64,000 nucleotides of DNA from the NCBI GenBank assembly GCA_001510575.1, contig LNGK01000008.1:1438340-1502339 (forward strand). The letters run 5' to 3'. Positions 37,118-50,300 of the stretch are shown piece by piece. Under the pieces are notes generated by a model. It worked only from the letters and a program-made list of their open reading frames with translations. It was not told the origin of the DNA and made no database searches. Every line of letters begins with the position of its first letter. The first letter of the stretch is position 1. The stretch comes from Knoxdaviesia capensis. Taxonomy: Eukaryota; Ascomycota; Sordariomycetes; Microascales; Gondwanamycetaceae. The position numbers and the translations under genes were made by a program.

Positions 37118-40100
37118 TCAGATGCGCTCGTAGAAGAGAATATATGCGACCTTGCGGTCGTTGACAATCTCCTGTACGCCCTTGCCCTTGGTCGGACGGG
37201 TGGTAGTGGCACCGTTGACAACGCTGCTCCAGCGCTTGTTTCCGTTGGTAGGCGCCGTCACCTGCTTCCAACCATCATCTTCCCCAGCATCCTCGTCGTT
37301 GATCGCACCGAAGCGGTTGGTGTTGGTGCCGCTGACCGGAGTGCCTTGGGCCAGTCCGTTGGTCGCACTATCACGACGGCCGGCGGCATCGCGCGACGGC
37401 TCATCATCACCGCCGTCCTCGGCGACATCCTCGGCACGGATAGATTCGATCTTCGTATCATCGATGTGGATCCACTGCTGTCCGTCCTGGCGGCGCACGT
37501 CAACAGTGTAGTGGCCAACACTGGCGTTCTTACCATGGTGGTAGACCACGGCACTCAGGCGATACTTGGGAATGGCAGTGCCCTCGGCAACCATGCGGTT
37601 GAGGGTCTGGCGCGAGAGGACCTCACGGGGGATCTCTAGGTCGAGGGGGTATCCGACCTTCTTCCACACCTTCACGGTACCGCCTTCAGCATCAAACTGG
37701 AAGCGCTTCAGGTGCAGAATCAGGACGGGCGGCAGCTCCTCGATGTGCATTTGCTTGGTAGCACGAATGCTCTCGCCACGGGTAGAGGTGAAGTCCCCGC
37801 TAAGGACTTCCTTGCTGGTAAGGCCACGGAGAGCGTCCACAATAGTGCGGACATGGGGAGCGCCGATGTCGAGTTGGAGGGGCTGATACGGCTCGGTGGT
37901 GATAGAGGGCTTGCGGCCGGGAACAATGAGCTCAGATCGCAGAAGGCCACCGAAGATTTGCGAAATCGGCGAAGACGAGTTTTGGCCTGAGACGCGCATG
38001 ATTGCAGCTTTCTGACGCGGCCCAACTTCCAGCCACACGTCACTAGAGTCTGCGAGAGGCTCACTAGACGACACAGGAGTAGATGTTCCTTGTGTGCCAT
38101 TGGGAACACTCATACCACTAGCGGCAAGGACCTTCAAACATTCGTCATCAAGAGCCTGTAGAAGGAGCCCCAAAAACTCTTCGGCGTCTTGTTGATGACC
38201 ATACTATGAACAGCAAACCTACGTTAGAGACAGGTTCCAGCGCAAAAGTTTGAAGCAGGACGGTGTGCTTAATTACGTACCTCAAGTCCGGCAAACCATT
38301 TTGACCGCTTAATCTCATCATAAAAGAAATTGGGAGAAAATGAATCGCCAAACTGCTTCTCCTTGCCCTTGATAATGGCACGAAGCTTGGTCAGGTTCGG
38401 GGCGGCGGCAGTGACGCGGAATTCCTTCATGAACATGATCCTAGATTTCAAACACCGGTGTGAGAACAGCGCACTCCTGACAACCAACAAGTTTGGGACA
38501 AGAGCAGGGAAAACTTACATTGCATCAATGAGAGGGGTTTCGCTCTTGAAGCTGTGCGAGGCACGCTTGCTGACGTAGTCCAAGAAGTCGTAGAAAGGAG
38601 CGGAATGAAGCAGAACCTGCAGAACGGAGTTCATGTAGCACATGTTGCCACCGTTGTTAAGACCACGGGGCTCAATGTACGCGACTCTGTCGCTGGATCC
38701 AACCTGGTAAGATCGCAGGGCATCGGCAAGGGAGTTGGAGCTATCCTTCGTGAATCCCTTGGAAAGGCCATCAGCTCCGCTAGCAGCGCCGGACGAAGTT
38801 CCGTTCTTGGCGTCCGTGGCAGAAGCAGTTCCGTTAGCTGCGTTAGCAGCCCGGTTGGTGCCGTTGCGAGCAGAGAAGAGACCAGTCCAAAGCTTGGGCT
38901 TCTGAGGCTCGGCAATAGCTTCAAGCTCAGCGGGAGCCTCGGCAGACCCATCAGCAGCGGGGCCATCAACGGTTACAGAAGTCGCAGAAGATGCAGTCTC
39001 AGCTACAGGTTTCTCAGCATCACCAGTAGATGTGACAGACTCTGCAGTCTTCGCGGCGGCTCCCTTCTCAGCTGCCTTGGCATCCTTGCTAACAGAAATC
39101 TTGGGAACAACAGGAATGATAGGGACAGCGGGCGGCGCTACACGAGACTTAGTAGCGGCGGAAGACAGTGATGTGTCAGCGGAGGCATGCGTAGCGGAGG
39201 TAGGGGTGGTCGGTGATGTCGAGATGCCATCAGACTGGCGTTCTGTGGAATGGGTTTCGGAGGGAGCAAAGGCTGCAGATATCGTCTTGAGAGGGGTCGA
39301 TTGCGGAGTAGAAGTGACAGACTGGGAGCTCTGGGGCTGGATTTCCGTGCTAGTCTGCTGGACAGCAGCTTGGGACGTGTTGGGAGCGCTGGATTCCGTC
39401 ACGCTCGACTCCGGAGTGTCGGCGCCGCTTCGGCGAACGTCATTGCTATAGAAAGCTTTCCGCTTTCTCCGGGACTTCGCAGCCTTCGCAGGCCAGAGTT
39501 CCGTAGGGTGAGAAAACCACGGAATCTGCAAACAGAAACAGAAACGCATTGAGTTAGTTATGATGATACTGGTAGACGGAGGTGGTGAAACTGTGTGTAT
39601 ATATGGGCAAACAAGGATGAAGAGAAGAAGCGATATGCGATGATGAAGTTGAATAGGATCAGAGAAGAAGAAAACCAGGAAGAAATGCGCATATAAATAT
39701 CATACCGGAGGTTTGAATGACTGGACTTCAGTCACCGGTTTGGTTTCGGTTTCTTGCTGAATATCAGGCTCCGACGCTTTCTCTGATTCCACCACCTGCT
39801 CTGCTTCTGACTGAGACTCCTGCTGGGATTCCTGTTCAACTTTGGGCGCGATATCCATGCTAGAGACAGAGGAGGCTTGTCTCATAGAAGGAAGAGAGCT
39901 ATCGATGATCTGAGGAGTAGGAGGAGTCATAGCAATCGGCATCGACTGTATCGACTGGACCGAAGACGGAGTTGCGGGAGGGAGGATCGAGGCTGGCATC
40001 GGAGGGGGTTGGTACGGAGTAGCAAGAGCAGAAGAGCTGGGAGACGGGCGCGAATACGATGACACGACCGGAACCGAGGTCATGGGAACAAAAGGCGGAA

Positions 40101-40536
40101 TCGAGGCAGGCGACCGACCATACGTCGGCTGAGGGTACGGCATATAGGAAGGAGAATGGAGGCCGGCACCGTTCGGGTAATGAGGAGGAGGGGGAGCAGG
40201 CTGGAAGACCTGGCCGGTGTAGGTCATGTAGCCGGGATACGGCATCATGCCGTGAGTGGGAGGCTGATGGGGGACATGCTGATGTTGGACATGCATATGT
40301 TGGTGGTGCGGGAGGTGTTGTTGTTGGTGAGGCTGGTGTTGTGAGTGGGTGTGAGCGAGGTGATGGTAGTTTTGGTTGTAGCCATGATGCTGCTGTCTCC
40401 GCCGAGGACCTCCACCACCGCCGGCATGGCCATTAACGATGCCCATCTCGGCAGGGCCGGTCGGAGGACCTCGGGGCATGACTTGCCCAGCCGGCAGATG
40501 ACGGTTATTCATCCTGCCGGCTTGGGGATGATTCAT
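37118..40536 (-). CDS. UBP3: Ubiquitin-specific protease, Ubp3/USP10 family
   Basis: Exons on the minus strand: 40536-39706, 39525-38519, 38440-38281, 38203-37118. Product: 1027 residues. A C19 cysteine protease that removes ubiquitin from substrates; yeast Ubp3 works with Bre5 in COPII/COPI recycling, ribophagy and stress responses. The N-terminal 540 or so residues are disordered (His/Gln/Pro-rich, then Ser/Thr/Ala-rich). The catalytic domain starts near 545: GLNNGGNMCYMNSVLQ with Cys573; YGHQQDAEEFLG across the last splice; LPPVLILHLKRFQFD; GHYTVDV with His897; and WIHIDD with Asp914. The C-terminus AYILFYERI is typical. The frame is open upstream of 40536 to an acceptor-like site near 40603 with no ATG, so the first ATG was taken; a further 5' exon, probably untranslated, is likely. 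Confidence 0.94.
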
Positions 40537-41893
40537 GAGCGCTGACGGGGCCCAGGACCGGAGCGAATCTGCCGTCGAGTTTCTCTCCGCCAAAAGTCTC
40601 TAGAAGAGAATGGGGAGATATATATCCAAGGTTAGATGGACAAGAGAGATCGGAGGCCAGAAGAGCTGGTATGGATAGATTGCCGGAGGAGGAGTCGCTC
40701 ACTCGGAGTGATGGCGACAACAAGGGAACCGGAGGTCGGGTGAGAGTAAACCGCTGAGTCGACGCGGCCGGATGGGAGAGAATGGAGGAATCCAGCAGAA
40801 CGGGGTCTGACTGGAGGTTTGAAGTCGATGGAAGAGAAACCACAACCACAGTAGGCGAGGCAGAACGGAAAGAAGAGAATCGACGTTGGAATAACGGGAG
40901 AGACGCTGGCTTGAGATGGAGGTTTACGTATTGGTCGCGCGGCGCGTATTGATGTTGCGCAAGCGCCGAGAAGATGATGGCTAAGGAGTCGAATGGGATG
41001 GAAGAGGTTTAGAGAAGAGAATGCTGAGATGGTTCAATTCCTATTAAAAACATGGAATTGTTCAGTTAGCTTCTGGAAGATGGATGATTGCATTACTCCA
41101 AGATTGGAATGCCGGAATCTTGAACGAGACACTGGATGCATAGAGAGATGGGTCTGGGCCAGAAAAAAAAAAAGGGCAGGGGATACATACAGAAATACCA
41201 CAGGTTGTGTGACAGACACAGGAATCAATGGTATGAGATGGATGAATTAAGAAATAAAAGAAATGTTGAGAGATAGGTGAAGAACCAAGAGTGATAGAAT
41301 GAGGATAGATACGTGAGGTTGAAAGAGAGAGGGTGGTATTATCAAGAGTCTTGCATCAAGAGCAGGAGAAAAAAAAACCGAAGGGGGTAAAATATCTAGA
41401 CAACGATGTGTTGAGAATAAAATTTCGGGGCCAAGGCATGTCAAGTCTGAGAAAAAGTGAATGACTAAATCAGAATAAAAAGTCTCCACTTTCTGGCGGT
41501 CTCTAGGCCTATTGAAGCCAATAACTTAGGCCTTGGAAGGTTAAGCAAGGTGTCTTATTGGCCAGAAACTTTTATTTTTAGTGGCCAGGCTGCTGGACCA
41601 CCAACTAAGTCCAAGATACCTGGCCTAACTCGCAGGTTCTCTGAACATCATCTTGAATCAGAAAATCTTAGTCACGTGCGAAGCCCTGTATTTTCTTTTG
41701 CTATTGGTGATATATCATTGGAGTTGACTGGTTGGACAATGGGCCATACATGTTCCAGACCCTGAAAATAGAATGAAAGAGAGGAATCATATAGGGGAGA
41801 ATATACAAACTTAGAACCCTAATTATAGACGGGCTGGCTTTGCTTTTTTTTTTTTTCCAGGTGTGATAGATGGAAAAGCTAATCTAGGAAGCA
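40537..41893. other. Ubp3 promoter and leader, plus 3' flank of the Sae2-like gene
   Basis: An acceptor-like TTCTCTTCTAG on the minus strand near 40600 and a GTGAGC donor near 40704 suggest a 5' UTR intron in the Ubp3 gene. Farther right the sequence is AT-rich with a T run near 41846. No other gene seen. Confidence 0.4.
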
Positions 41894-44385
41894 TCACTCA
41901 TCCCGAAATATCCAACACCCTCCAGGCCGCATGGCCTCCCGATACCGCTGCTGAACCTCCTGCTGCAACCGGTTCTCGGCTTCGGCCCGCTCAGCAATCT
42001 CCTCCTGCGTGGTTGGGAAGTCCGGGTTCCAGAACCCCGGTGGCGACTTCATGCGCGCAAACCGGTGGCGATGGCGCGCGCACCGGTTCGCCAGATCCAC
42101 ACTGCGGGCCTCAACCCACAGCTCGTCCATCTCGTCGCGGGTCATGCCAAACAGCCGGTACGCTTCGTCGCCCAGGTATCGCTCCAGCATTGCGCGGTCC
42201 TCTGCTCGCTGCTCGGCTGTGCGCGGCTGCGTGCCACGCTCGGCGAGCGCTAGCGCCCGGAAGTTCTGGCCGCAGCACTGCGGGTCGGTGCAGCCACGCA
42301 GCGCTGCGCGGCCTTCACGACTCCGGACCACTTCGTCGTATGCGTAGTCGCGGCTGTTGTTGACACTGGGGTTCACCTTGAAGTCCTCGAGGCGCAGTTC
42401 GGACACCTTCTTCCCCCGGAGGATGGATTGTCGCACAGGCTTCGCTGTGGATGCGGAAATCGGATCGGGGCGGGATTTGTTGGTCGTTGAAACGCCAATG
42501 GAATCGGCTGTGTCTTTCTTCGAATTGCCTCTGGGGGTAATGTCAAACGGAAGCTGGCGTGGAGCTGGTGGCATCTCCAGTTCCAACTCCGGCCTGAGGT
42601 ACGATCTGATCCTATTTGCCGTAGCCGGGGTTGTCAGGAGGGCATGTAGCTTGCCTGAATCGGGTGGTTGGCCTGGAGTGCCATCTTCGGGGAACGTCAT
42701 GCCATCCTCTGCTAGAGATGCAATCCCGTCATGCCTGGACCGCTGCTTTGCTGTCACCGTACCGAATTTCTTAGCGCCGCTAGCTGGTGGTATAATTCTT
42801 GTATTTGTGCTGATCTGGCCAAGGACCGTCCGAGTGGGTGCAGTCGGTGTGCGGAACTGCTCTGGGCCAGTTTTCGATCCGGCACCAGTTGGGGATGTCG
42901 TCGAGGCTGCGTTAGAGAACCGGGGGGCCTCGGCCCAAGGAAACGACCGGGCAGCGGGTGGCTTCATAGCGAACTCTTGCGGCGAGGCTGGAATGATGGG
43001 ACTAGACGAAGTCGGAGGAAGGTCGGCTGGTAGTATTTTCCGCGGCGTGGTCACTTTTTGCGCGATCTGGTCCAAGTCCACGCTCTCGCATGGACTGAAC
43101 CCATGAACTTGCGACCCAGCAATCACAATGTCCGAGCTCTGGTTCTCCAGCTTAACCCGCACTGCAGATCTGACCTCCGCTCGCTTATTCGAAGTGTCTT
43201 CACGCTTGCGTTTGTGAACTGCTCGCTCTGATACGACAATCGGAATGTCCGACGAGGGTTCAGATGTGACGGGTTCTTGCGTGGATAGCACCTCTGCCCG
43301 GAGATGGGGAAGGTCCGTCTGTGGAGAACGTGCCGCTTCGCTCGAGGAATCCGTCTGTGTAAGAACAAGGTCCGCTTCTTCGGCCTGTCTATCGCCATGT
43401 GTGGGATCGGTTTCCGGAGTCATGACCCTGGGTGGGGACACATCTGCTCTCTTAGCATTATCAACCGCGAAGGGAGGGCTTGGACGACGGCGTAGGTTCG
43501 GCTGGTTGTCTGTCTGTGGTTCTTTACCAGTCGCTGGTAATTCAGGAGAACGCCTCAACTCGCCGGGGACAGCAGACACAACTCCAAATTGCTGTTGGCT
43601 CTCCAGTTTAGCTTCAAGGCTTTTCACACGATCCTTGTACCCCTGCACGTAGGCTTGCCAGCTTTCAACGTCCTTATTTCGCTCGATAATCTTCGATTTG
43701 GCAATATCTAGACTGGCGTTCAAAGTCGCCACTTGGTCTTGTAGAGCCTTCATCTTGGCACGATAGTGGCCTTGGACAATCGAAGGTTTTCCTCCTTCAA
43801 CCAGGACATCCCGGGAACCCTGGACTGGCTTGGGATGAGAGGCGTCTGATTTCGCGGGAGCTTCGGTAGATATAGCTTTGGATTCAGGGTCGGAGGAGTC
43901 GGGTGCAGGGGCGGCGGCCTGGCGTGCGGGAGGGCATGGAGTCTGCGGTTCGCCGGTCACCGAAGAACCGGCGAAGGATGTACCAAAGGAAACAGCCGGC
44001 AAAGCTGCAGGAATAATGATAGAAGTCGTCGGGAGTGCCGCTGCGATGCTAGCGGGAGTGATGGGGGTCTCTGCGGTGAGCTTCCCACGCTTCAGACGTA
44101 ATAGGCTCTCGTGGAGTTTGCGGTTTTCGAGTTTGAGTTTGTCGATTTCGGTCGTCTTGTCCTTTAATGCCTCTTCGAGCTTCTTTATCTTCGAGGTCGA
44201 ACTACTCTCGGATTCGCGCTTTCGGATATCTGTTCAATCGGTGTCAGCGATTAGAGCTCATGGAAAGCTGGTCAGGTCAAGCTCAGCGTACCATCTTTCA
44301 AAACATCTTCGAACTGGTCGAAAGACGAAGCTAGGTTTTCGAATACGCCTGAACGAAGTTTCTCGAACCACTCGAGAGAGCTCAT
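41894..44385 (-). CDS. SAE2: DNA end-resection factor, Sae2/CtIP/Ctp1 family
   Basis: Exons on the minus strand: 44385-44292 and 44229-41894; intron 44291-44230 (62 nt). Product: 809 residues. Family members activate the Mre11-Rad50-Nbs1/Xrs2 nuclease to clip and resect double-strand breaks. Seen: an N-terminal helix (MSSLEWFEKLRSGVFENLA) followed by a charged coiled coil (KIKKLEEALKDKTTEIDKLK), like the oligomerisation region of CtIP/Ctp1; a second coiled coil near 170-230; a long disordered Ser/Thr/Pro-rich middle; and the diagnostic C-terminal domain with RGCTDPQCCGQNF, CARHRHRF and SPPGFWNPDFPTTQE. The first exon is essential: without it the frame seems to start at a non-ATG codon. Many S/T-P sites suit CDK control, which is known for the family. 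Symbol follows the yeast family member; sequence similarity outside the ends is low across fungi. Confidence 0.93.
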
Positions 44386-47300
44386 TGTATCACGGCCCAA
44401 GGTTTGGCCCAAGGCAGCGAGGACTGGGACATATAAAGTAGTACGCTAGGAGGTGTCGTTAATGTGTCTGTGTCGGTTGATCGATTGAAGAGGCTGATAT
44501 ATGAGCTGAATATCGGATGTTGTGGTGCATCAAGTGAGGGTGTCAGCACATAAATAACTGCCTGTCAAAAAAAATTGTGATCGCGTTTGTAGGGTATGTC
44601 GTGGCGTCGTTGTTTTTCGTCTTGTAGAAGTTGCAAAAGCTGGAGGGATGTTCTGCACCGCGTAAATCGATGAATAACCCTAAGAATAACCGCGTCGCGC
44701 GTTTGCACCACTTTAATTGGGGTTTGCTGCCCCACTGTGGCTACTCGACAGCACCCTTGTGGCTAGTGCTTAACCAGCAAAAACACAATGTAGTTCAACA
44801 ACATGGCAATCACAGATGCCCCCCAATATGATCTCGTCCCGGCTTTGTCGACATACCCGAATGGATAATCTGGGGTCCGTGATAGTTCGGAAGCCATCAA
44901 GGTGTTGTCAACCTTATTTTCACGACTTTGAATGATATTTTCCCCAGGTTTTTGGATCTAGAATGCCCATCTAGAATGTGTAAGTGGTGGGCTCGTTGGC
45001 GGTCGTTTTCTGGGCCAAATTCTGACCATTTTGAGTGGATGTCCACCATATTAATCGCCCAGACTCTTCATCGCCGTCCGTGATGTTTGCCTGCACAATA
45101 TTGAAATTTCTGTCCGGAAGGTATAATCCCTCCCGGTTTTAGTGACTTTTCTTCTTCTTTTCTTTTTTTCAATGTGTCGCTCATAACTTAGTAGTGAAGG
45201 AAAAGCTCGCCAACCCTGGACCACAAGTAAACCGAATCCCAATATCAGACTGGAAGGGTCAAGATGACGGTTGCCACCTGAAAAGTCGTCATTATGGACT
45301 GATTCAGCATTACCTACCATGCATTCAGCCATCTACAGTAACGGTACCGTGGGTCCGTGTGTTGACAGAACCAAGCCGTGTTCTCTTTCCTTCCCCCTTT
45401 CACCAGACGATGCAACACACCTCGGGTCTATCTCTGTGTGTAAACTGACTACATGGTTCGCAGATAACAACGGAGGAGTTCATGGGCTTTTCGGAAATGA
45501 ACGAGCACATTGGTTTAACACTGATACGCACTTTCCGCGCACACCAGCTAATATAAGCGGATAGCCATCTGTCACACCTCATGTGAGACGTATCATACTC
45601 TCTCTACCTACGGACCGATCATACTACGGATAGGTAAGGAAACAAGGCAATAATAATATCTGCGTCCAAAGCGGAAGTATGAAATCTGGAACCAGGTATG
45701 CAACCCGGATAGTAGGCTAATATATTTTTTGTTTCGGTAAGTGGTTTGGTCCTGCTGTGAAATACGGGCACCAGATTGCCTCTCATATGGCATTCGTCCC
45801 GTGCTCAGAGAGGAACTATCGGGTAGATGAAACATTCAACATTCACCCATATACCCCCATACACAGGTATTATTATGGTTGAGATATCAGGAATTTCATG
45901 CCAGTCTAGGTCATATGGTTGCGGGCGAGAACATTACCAGACAAGCACAGGACAGAGAGCCACTGCAATGGGGCTAACATAACGATAGCTACAGGCGGGA
46001 AGCAAGAAAATGTTTGAACACTTGCATATACGTTGGCTATCGGGTGGGTGGTAATTTGTCCTGCCGTTGATGTTAGCACCATGGAAAGTGGCCGTTCCGT
46101 CCGCACAGCCGGAATCTGCAGAGCAAAGACCCCGTTTCGCAGGCCGGAAGGCCCGATGGCTGCATGGTTTGCCTCCTTCACCCATGGCAGCAAACCGCTA
46201 TTTGGCCCAGTTGTGCAGGAACACAGCCATCACATACAAGAGAACAAACGCTCGGTTCTTGAACGACCGAGACGTTGAGACCCAGGAAAATCAGGCCCGA
46301 TGTGCAATCGTTGTTTCGAGAGGGAAGATCCAGGAGACATGTTCGTCTGATGTTTTTTTTTCTGTTTCTTTTGTCTGGTGGGAGGGGGGGGGGATCCTAA
46401 CCCGTCGTGCCGACGATTTTGGAAAATGAAGGGCTGCTCTCCAAGCATTGCTCGATTAGGATGATCCCTAGACGATCAAGAACGCCACGCCAGACGATAT
46501 CATGACGACAAACCATACAGTTGTGTTCTGTCGGGATTCTAATTTGTTCCATCTTTCGTTCTGTCCGCTTGTGATTTCATATTCTCTGCCTGGATCCGGT
46601 GTCTGGGTTTCTCTCCTTCCTGCTTTCTAGTTTTGCCACCTCCGGTTTTTTTCTGTCCCTGAGGAACAGATCCGGACGCTTAAGACATCCCGTGTTTACC
46701 ATTGTACAAAGTGGAGATGGTTGCGGCAACTCTAGGAGGACATATGAGGGGGAATATACAAGAAAAAATAAAATAAAAATACAAAAGTTTGGATCTCAGG
46801 GTCGGCTAGAAAAAAAAACCAACCAAAACGGGGGAGGCGGCACGGCATAGAAGGCCATGGCTCGCCATGATGACATACCGAATACGTTCGTAATAAGCAA
46901 ACGTCAACTTCAAAGAGCATCCAAGTGATCGACCATGGGCGAATATGCCATCTAGGACAGTTGAGAATCTTTAATGTATGCATTTTAGGGCCAAAACCCA
47001 TGGGGTGAAATAGGCGGCGGTGAGGTGGTTCTTCTTGTTACCGAGCAAACAATTAACGGATGTCGAGGCTATGAAGAGACTTTCTCGGCTCCCTTCATCT
47101 TCGGACTTAACTTCCCAACGTGGTTCATCACATGGTCAGCGGGGATAATTTGTTTTGAACATGAAGGAGGATTTAATTCATGATGAGAATTTTCTTGGAA
47201 CACGCGTAGGAAGAAGAAAGCCAGTTAAGGGTATTTCAAGGGGTTGTGCTTCCGTCCCCATTCCGGAAGAATGGCAGCAGGCCAGATAGTCGTATGGAGT

Positions 47301-50300
47301 CTTAGCAATCACATCTATCTGAGCTATATGCACTATTATATGTGGTCACGGTGCACAGAACAATATATCAGCATGGAGAGTTATATAGGCGGGTGAGACT
47401 TGTGAGTTGGGTATATACAGTATGTACGGTATGTACGGTATGGGATATATTCGTAGTTTCGTCTTTCAGGCTCTGAGGTGACTGAGGGCACGCACAAATC
47501 AGGATCTGCGTAAATGCCAAAAGCCCTAGGTATGTAATGCATGGACATATGCGTGTAATGCGGTAAGACGCACATAGCGGTGTCTCCCACTCAAAATCCA
47601 CTGCAACGGAAAGCCAGACATGAGAAATATTCTCGGGAAGAGCCCGACGGTGAGCAAGATTAAGATTGGGGATGTTAAGTCCGCTTCAAAGTTCATAGAA
47701 CAGGTGATTCTGGCCTCTTCCACATCACTCAGTCTCAGCAAGTTGATACCAGAAAGAGACGGCGGATAACCGCCGCACCTAGGGCACGGTTTGTATGCTG
47801 GCACCAGTTCCCATCCAACAGGCAGGCAAGTTTTTCCTTTTGTGCGTCGACGGGTTTAGCCCACCCACCCAAGTTGGATTAGGGCAGTGGGTGTCAAACT
47901 GACAAGAAAACTCTTACAGTACACAAGCAAACGCTTGAGGGCGATCCATGCGGGCAGGAGACACCGTGCACATATATTCATCTGTTTTCCTGTTGGGTGT
48001 TCGAACTGTATATATCGTGGACTTATTGAGTAAGTTAGATATGTCCATGCACAAAGATTATATTGACATAAAGATTGCCACGACGGAGAAGAAAACAAAA
48101 AGAAAAAAAAAACAGAACCAGGTACCATTCGCCCCTCCCCCTCTTCTGCTTGTTCCCCGCCACCAAACTACGAGCAGAGAGGAGGAGGAAGCAAAGAAAA
48201 AGAAATTAAAAGTGGACGGTCAAAGTGTTGAAGAAATCCCATCCAACTTCGAATAGCAACACCAAAAAAAGAAGGACGGGCCTTTGGCCCACATGTTTCA
48301 GGGGAATTTTTTTTATAAAAAAAAAAATTCAACAAGTGGCGGCTCTCGCGGGTGAACAAAGTTTCTGTAAAGTATATCCAAGAGAAGCGAAATGGCCTGT
48401 GAGCAATTTGGGAAGCAGGTTTGCCGGGTCGGATTGAAGTGGGTGAGCGGCGAGGCACATTTAGAATGAGTATAATGAACCATGGCTAGGATCTGATCGG
48501 GTTGCCCTACTACTTCAGCATATATACGAGACTGGTTCTCTGGGTGGTTGGATGAGGAGGAGAGCACATGAATTTCCTGTCCAGTCACACGGCTTCATTG
48601 CTAACCCTCTGTGGATCCTTGGAAAAACTCAATTGATTTCCGGTTGGTTGAACTTCGTTATTTTACTCTCCCGTCGTCCTTGGTATCCTGCAAGAGGACA
48701 GCAAAAACCGATTTGACATTGCAGTAGCGCAGTCCTGCATTGTACCTATGATATGCCTTCTAAGACTGAGGCCGTATCAATACAGCTGAAGAGGAGAAAG
48801 ACGGGGATCCAGGGTGGCAAATCTCCAGTTAAGCAAAGCAAACGAGAGATATTTGTGGCCGTATTAAGCCCAGTCTACAGTACTCTACATGCTCATAGTA
48901 TGATGGTGATAATTAGGGAAATTATCTGGATTCCGGCCTGACGAGGGCGGGCGTGACTTTACCACAGGTTCAACGAATATCAAGAGCTCCAATGCTCGCC
49001 CACCAATCTCGACATCTACGTGAACCTCCCCCAGCCGCCGTATCCCATGTCTGTTCCTGTCTACTTCGCAATCTTTTTTTTTTCTCGGGCGCGGGGTACC
49101 TGGGCACGGCCAGAACTGGTTGATATTGGTCCTGGCATATAACACTAGACATAACAGCACACGAACTCCTCTAAATTGTGGTGTCGAATATATGATTTCA
49201 GCGTTCATGCAATCTCTCTTTGTAGACACAACTGTGACGTGGCTCATATATGTCGAGTATGTGTTCCCATACACACATTAAGATAGTTGGACAGCTGAGC
49301 TCTCGATGGTGGGGCCACCAAGTCGAAAGGAAGAGGATGAGAGAGAGAGAGGGAGAGAGAATAATTACAAACGCCACGCCCGGACCGAACAGCCAGGCCA
49401 TTAAGGACTGAGTGGTGGGGTTCGCTGTTGATGTGGTCCTGACGCAGACAGTACGTACTCTCACCCAACAAACATGTGCGTGTTGGCACAACATTTTACT
49501 TCACCGTATAATTGGTACGTGGAACGTCAGCTTTTTTTTTTTTTTCTTTTCTTTCTCATACGCGAGCCCACAAAAGTGATGAAAAGGCACAAAAAATCTG
49601 AAGAGGTTGAAAATGTTACCAAAAAAAATTCTGCGTCGATCTCATATCCATCTGAAAACTCTTGACTTTAGGTTACCTGCAGTTATACATCTGATCCAAA
49701 TCCTGTCTTCCCTTCGGCCACCTGCTTCTGCTCAGGTTCGGAACAGAGAATAAGAAGAGCATTCCAGTGTCAGCTGTATCTGCTTTCCTTTCCAGCTTTT
49801 CCCCCTCGCCTCTTCCGCTTGCTATTGTTCCTTATTTTCGACATATGTACTCCGTAAACCCAGAGGAAAAGCCGTGGTAAGAAGGGTGTCTCTAATATAG
49901 GTCGACAACATGATCCTCTTAGCTCCGTGTACCACAACCACTAAAAGCCCTACCAAGAATACATCCATCTTTCCACAGAGTCCTTCGTACTACTATGGAC
50001 CTCCCCGTCTCCCTCTCTCTATCTTCTCTCTATCTATCTGGTTTTCCCCTTAGGCAGAGAGAGCATGCACGGTTTTTTTTTATCTGAGGCCAACATCTAA
50101 AAAGTTTTATAATAGTATAGTGTAGTGCTGAAGTAGTTCCTGTGTTAGTGCAATCCAACGCCCTACCCAAAAGGTAAGTCATTTTCCCATTCCCTTAGTC
50201 CCTCTTCTTTTCGCCTTTCCATCCATTCCCTCTTATTCATTGCTAGACCCCCAAAAAGTTCCTTCCTCTGTCATCTATAATTTATTTTTTCCTCTCTTTT

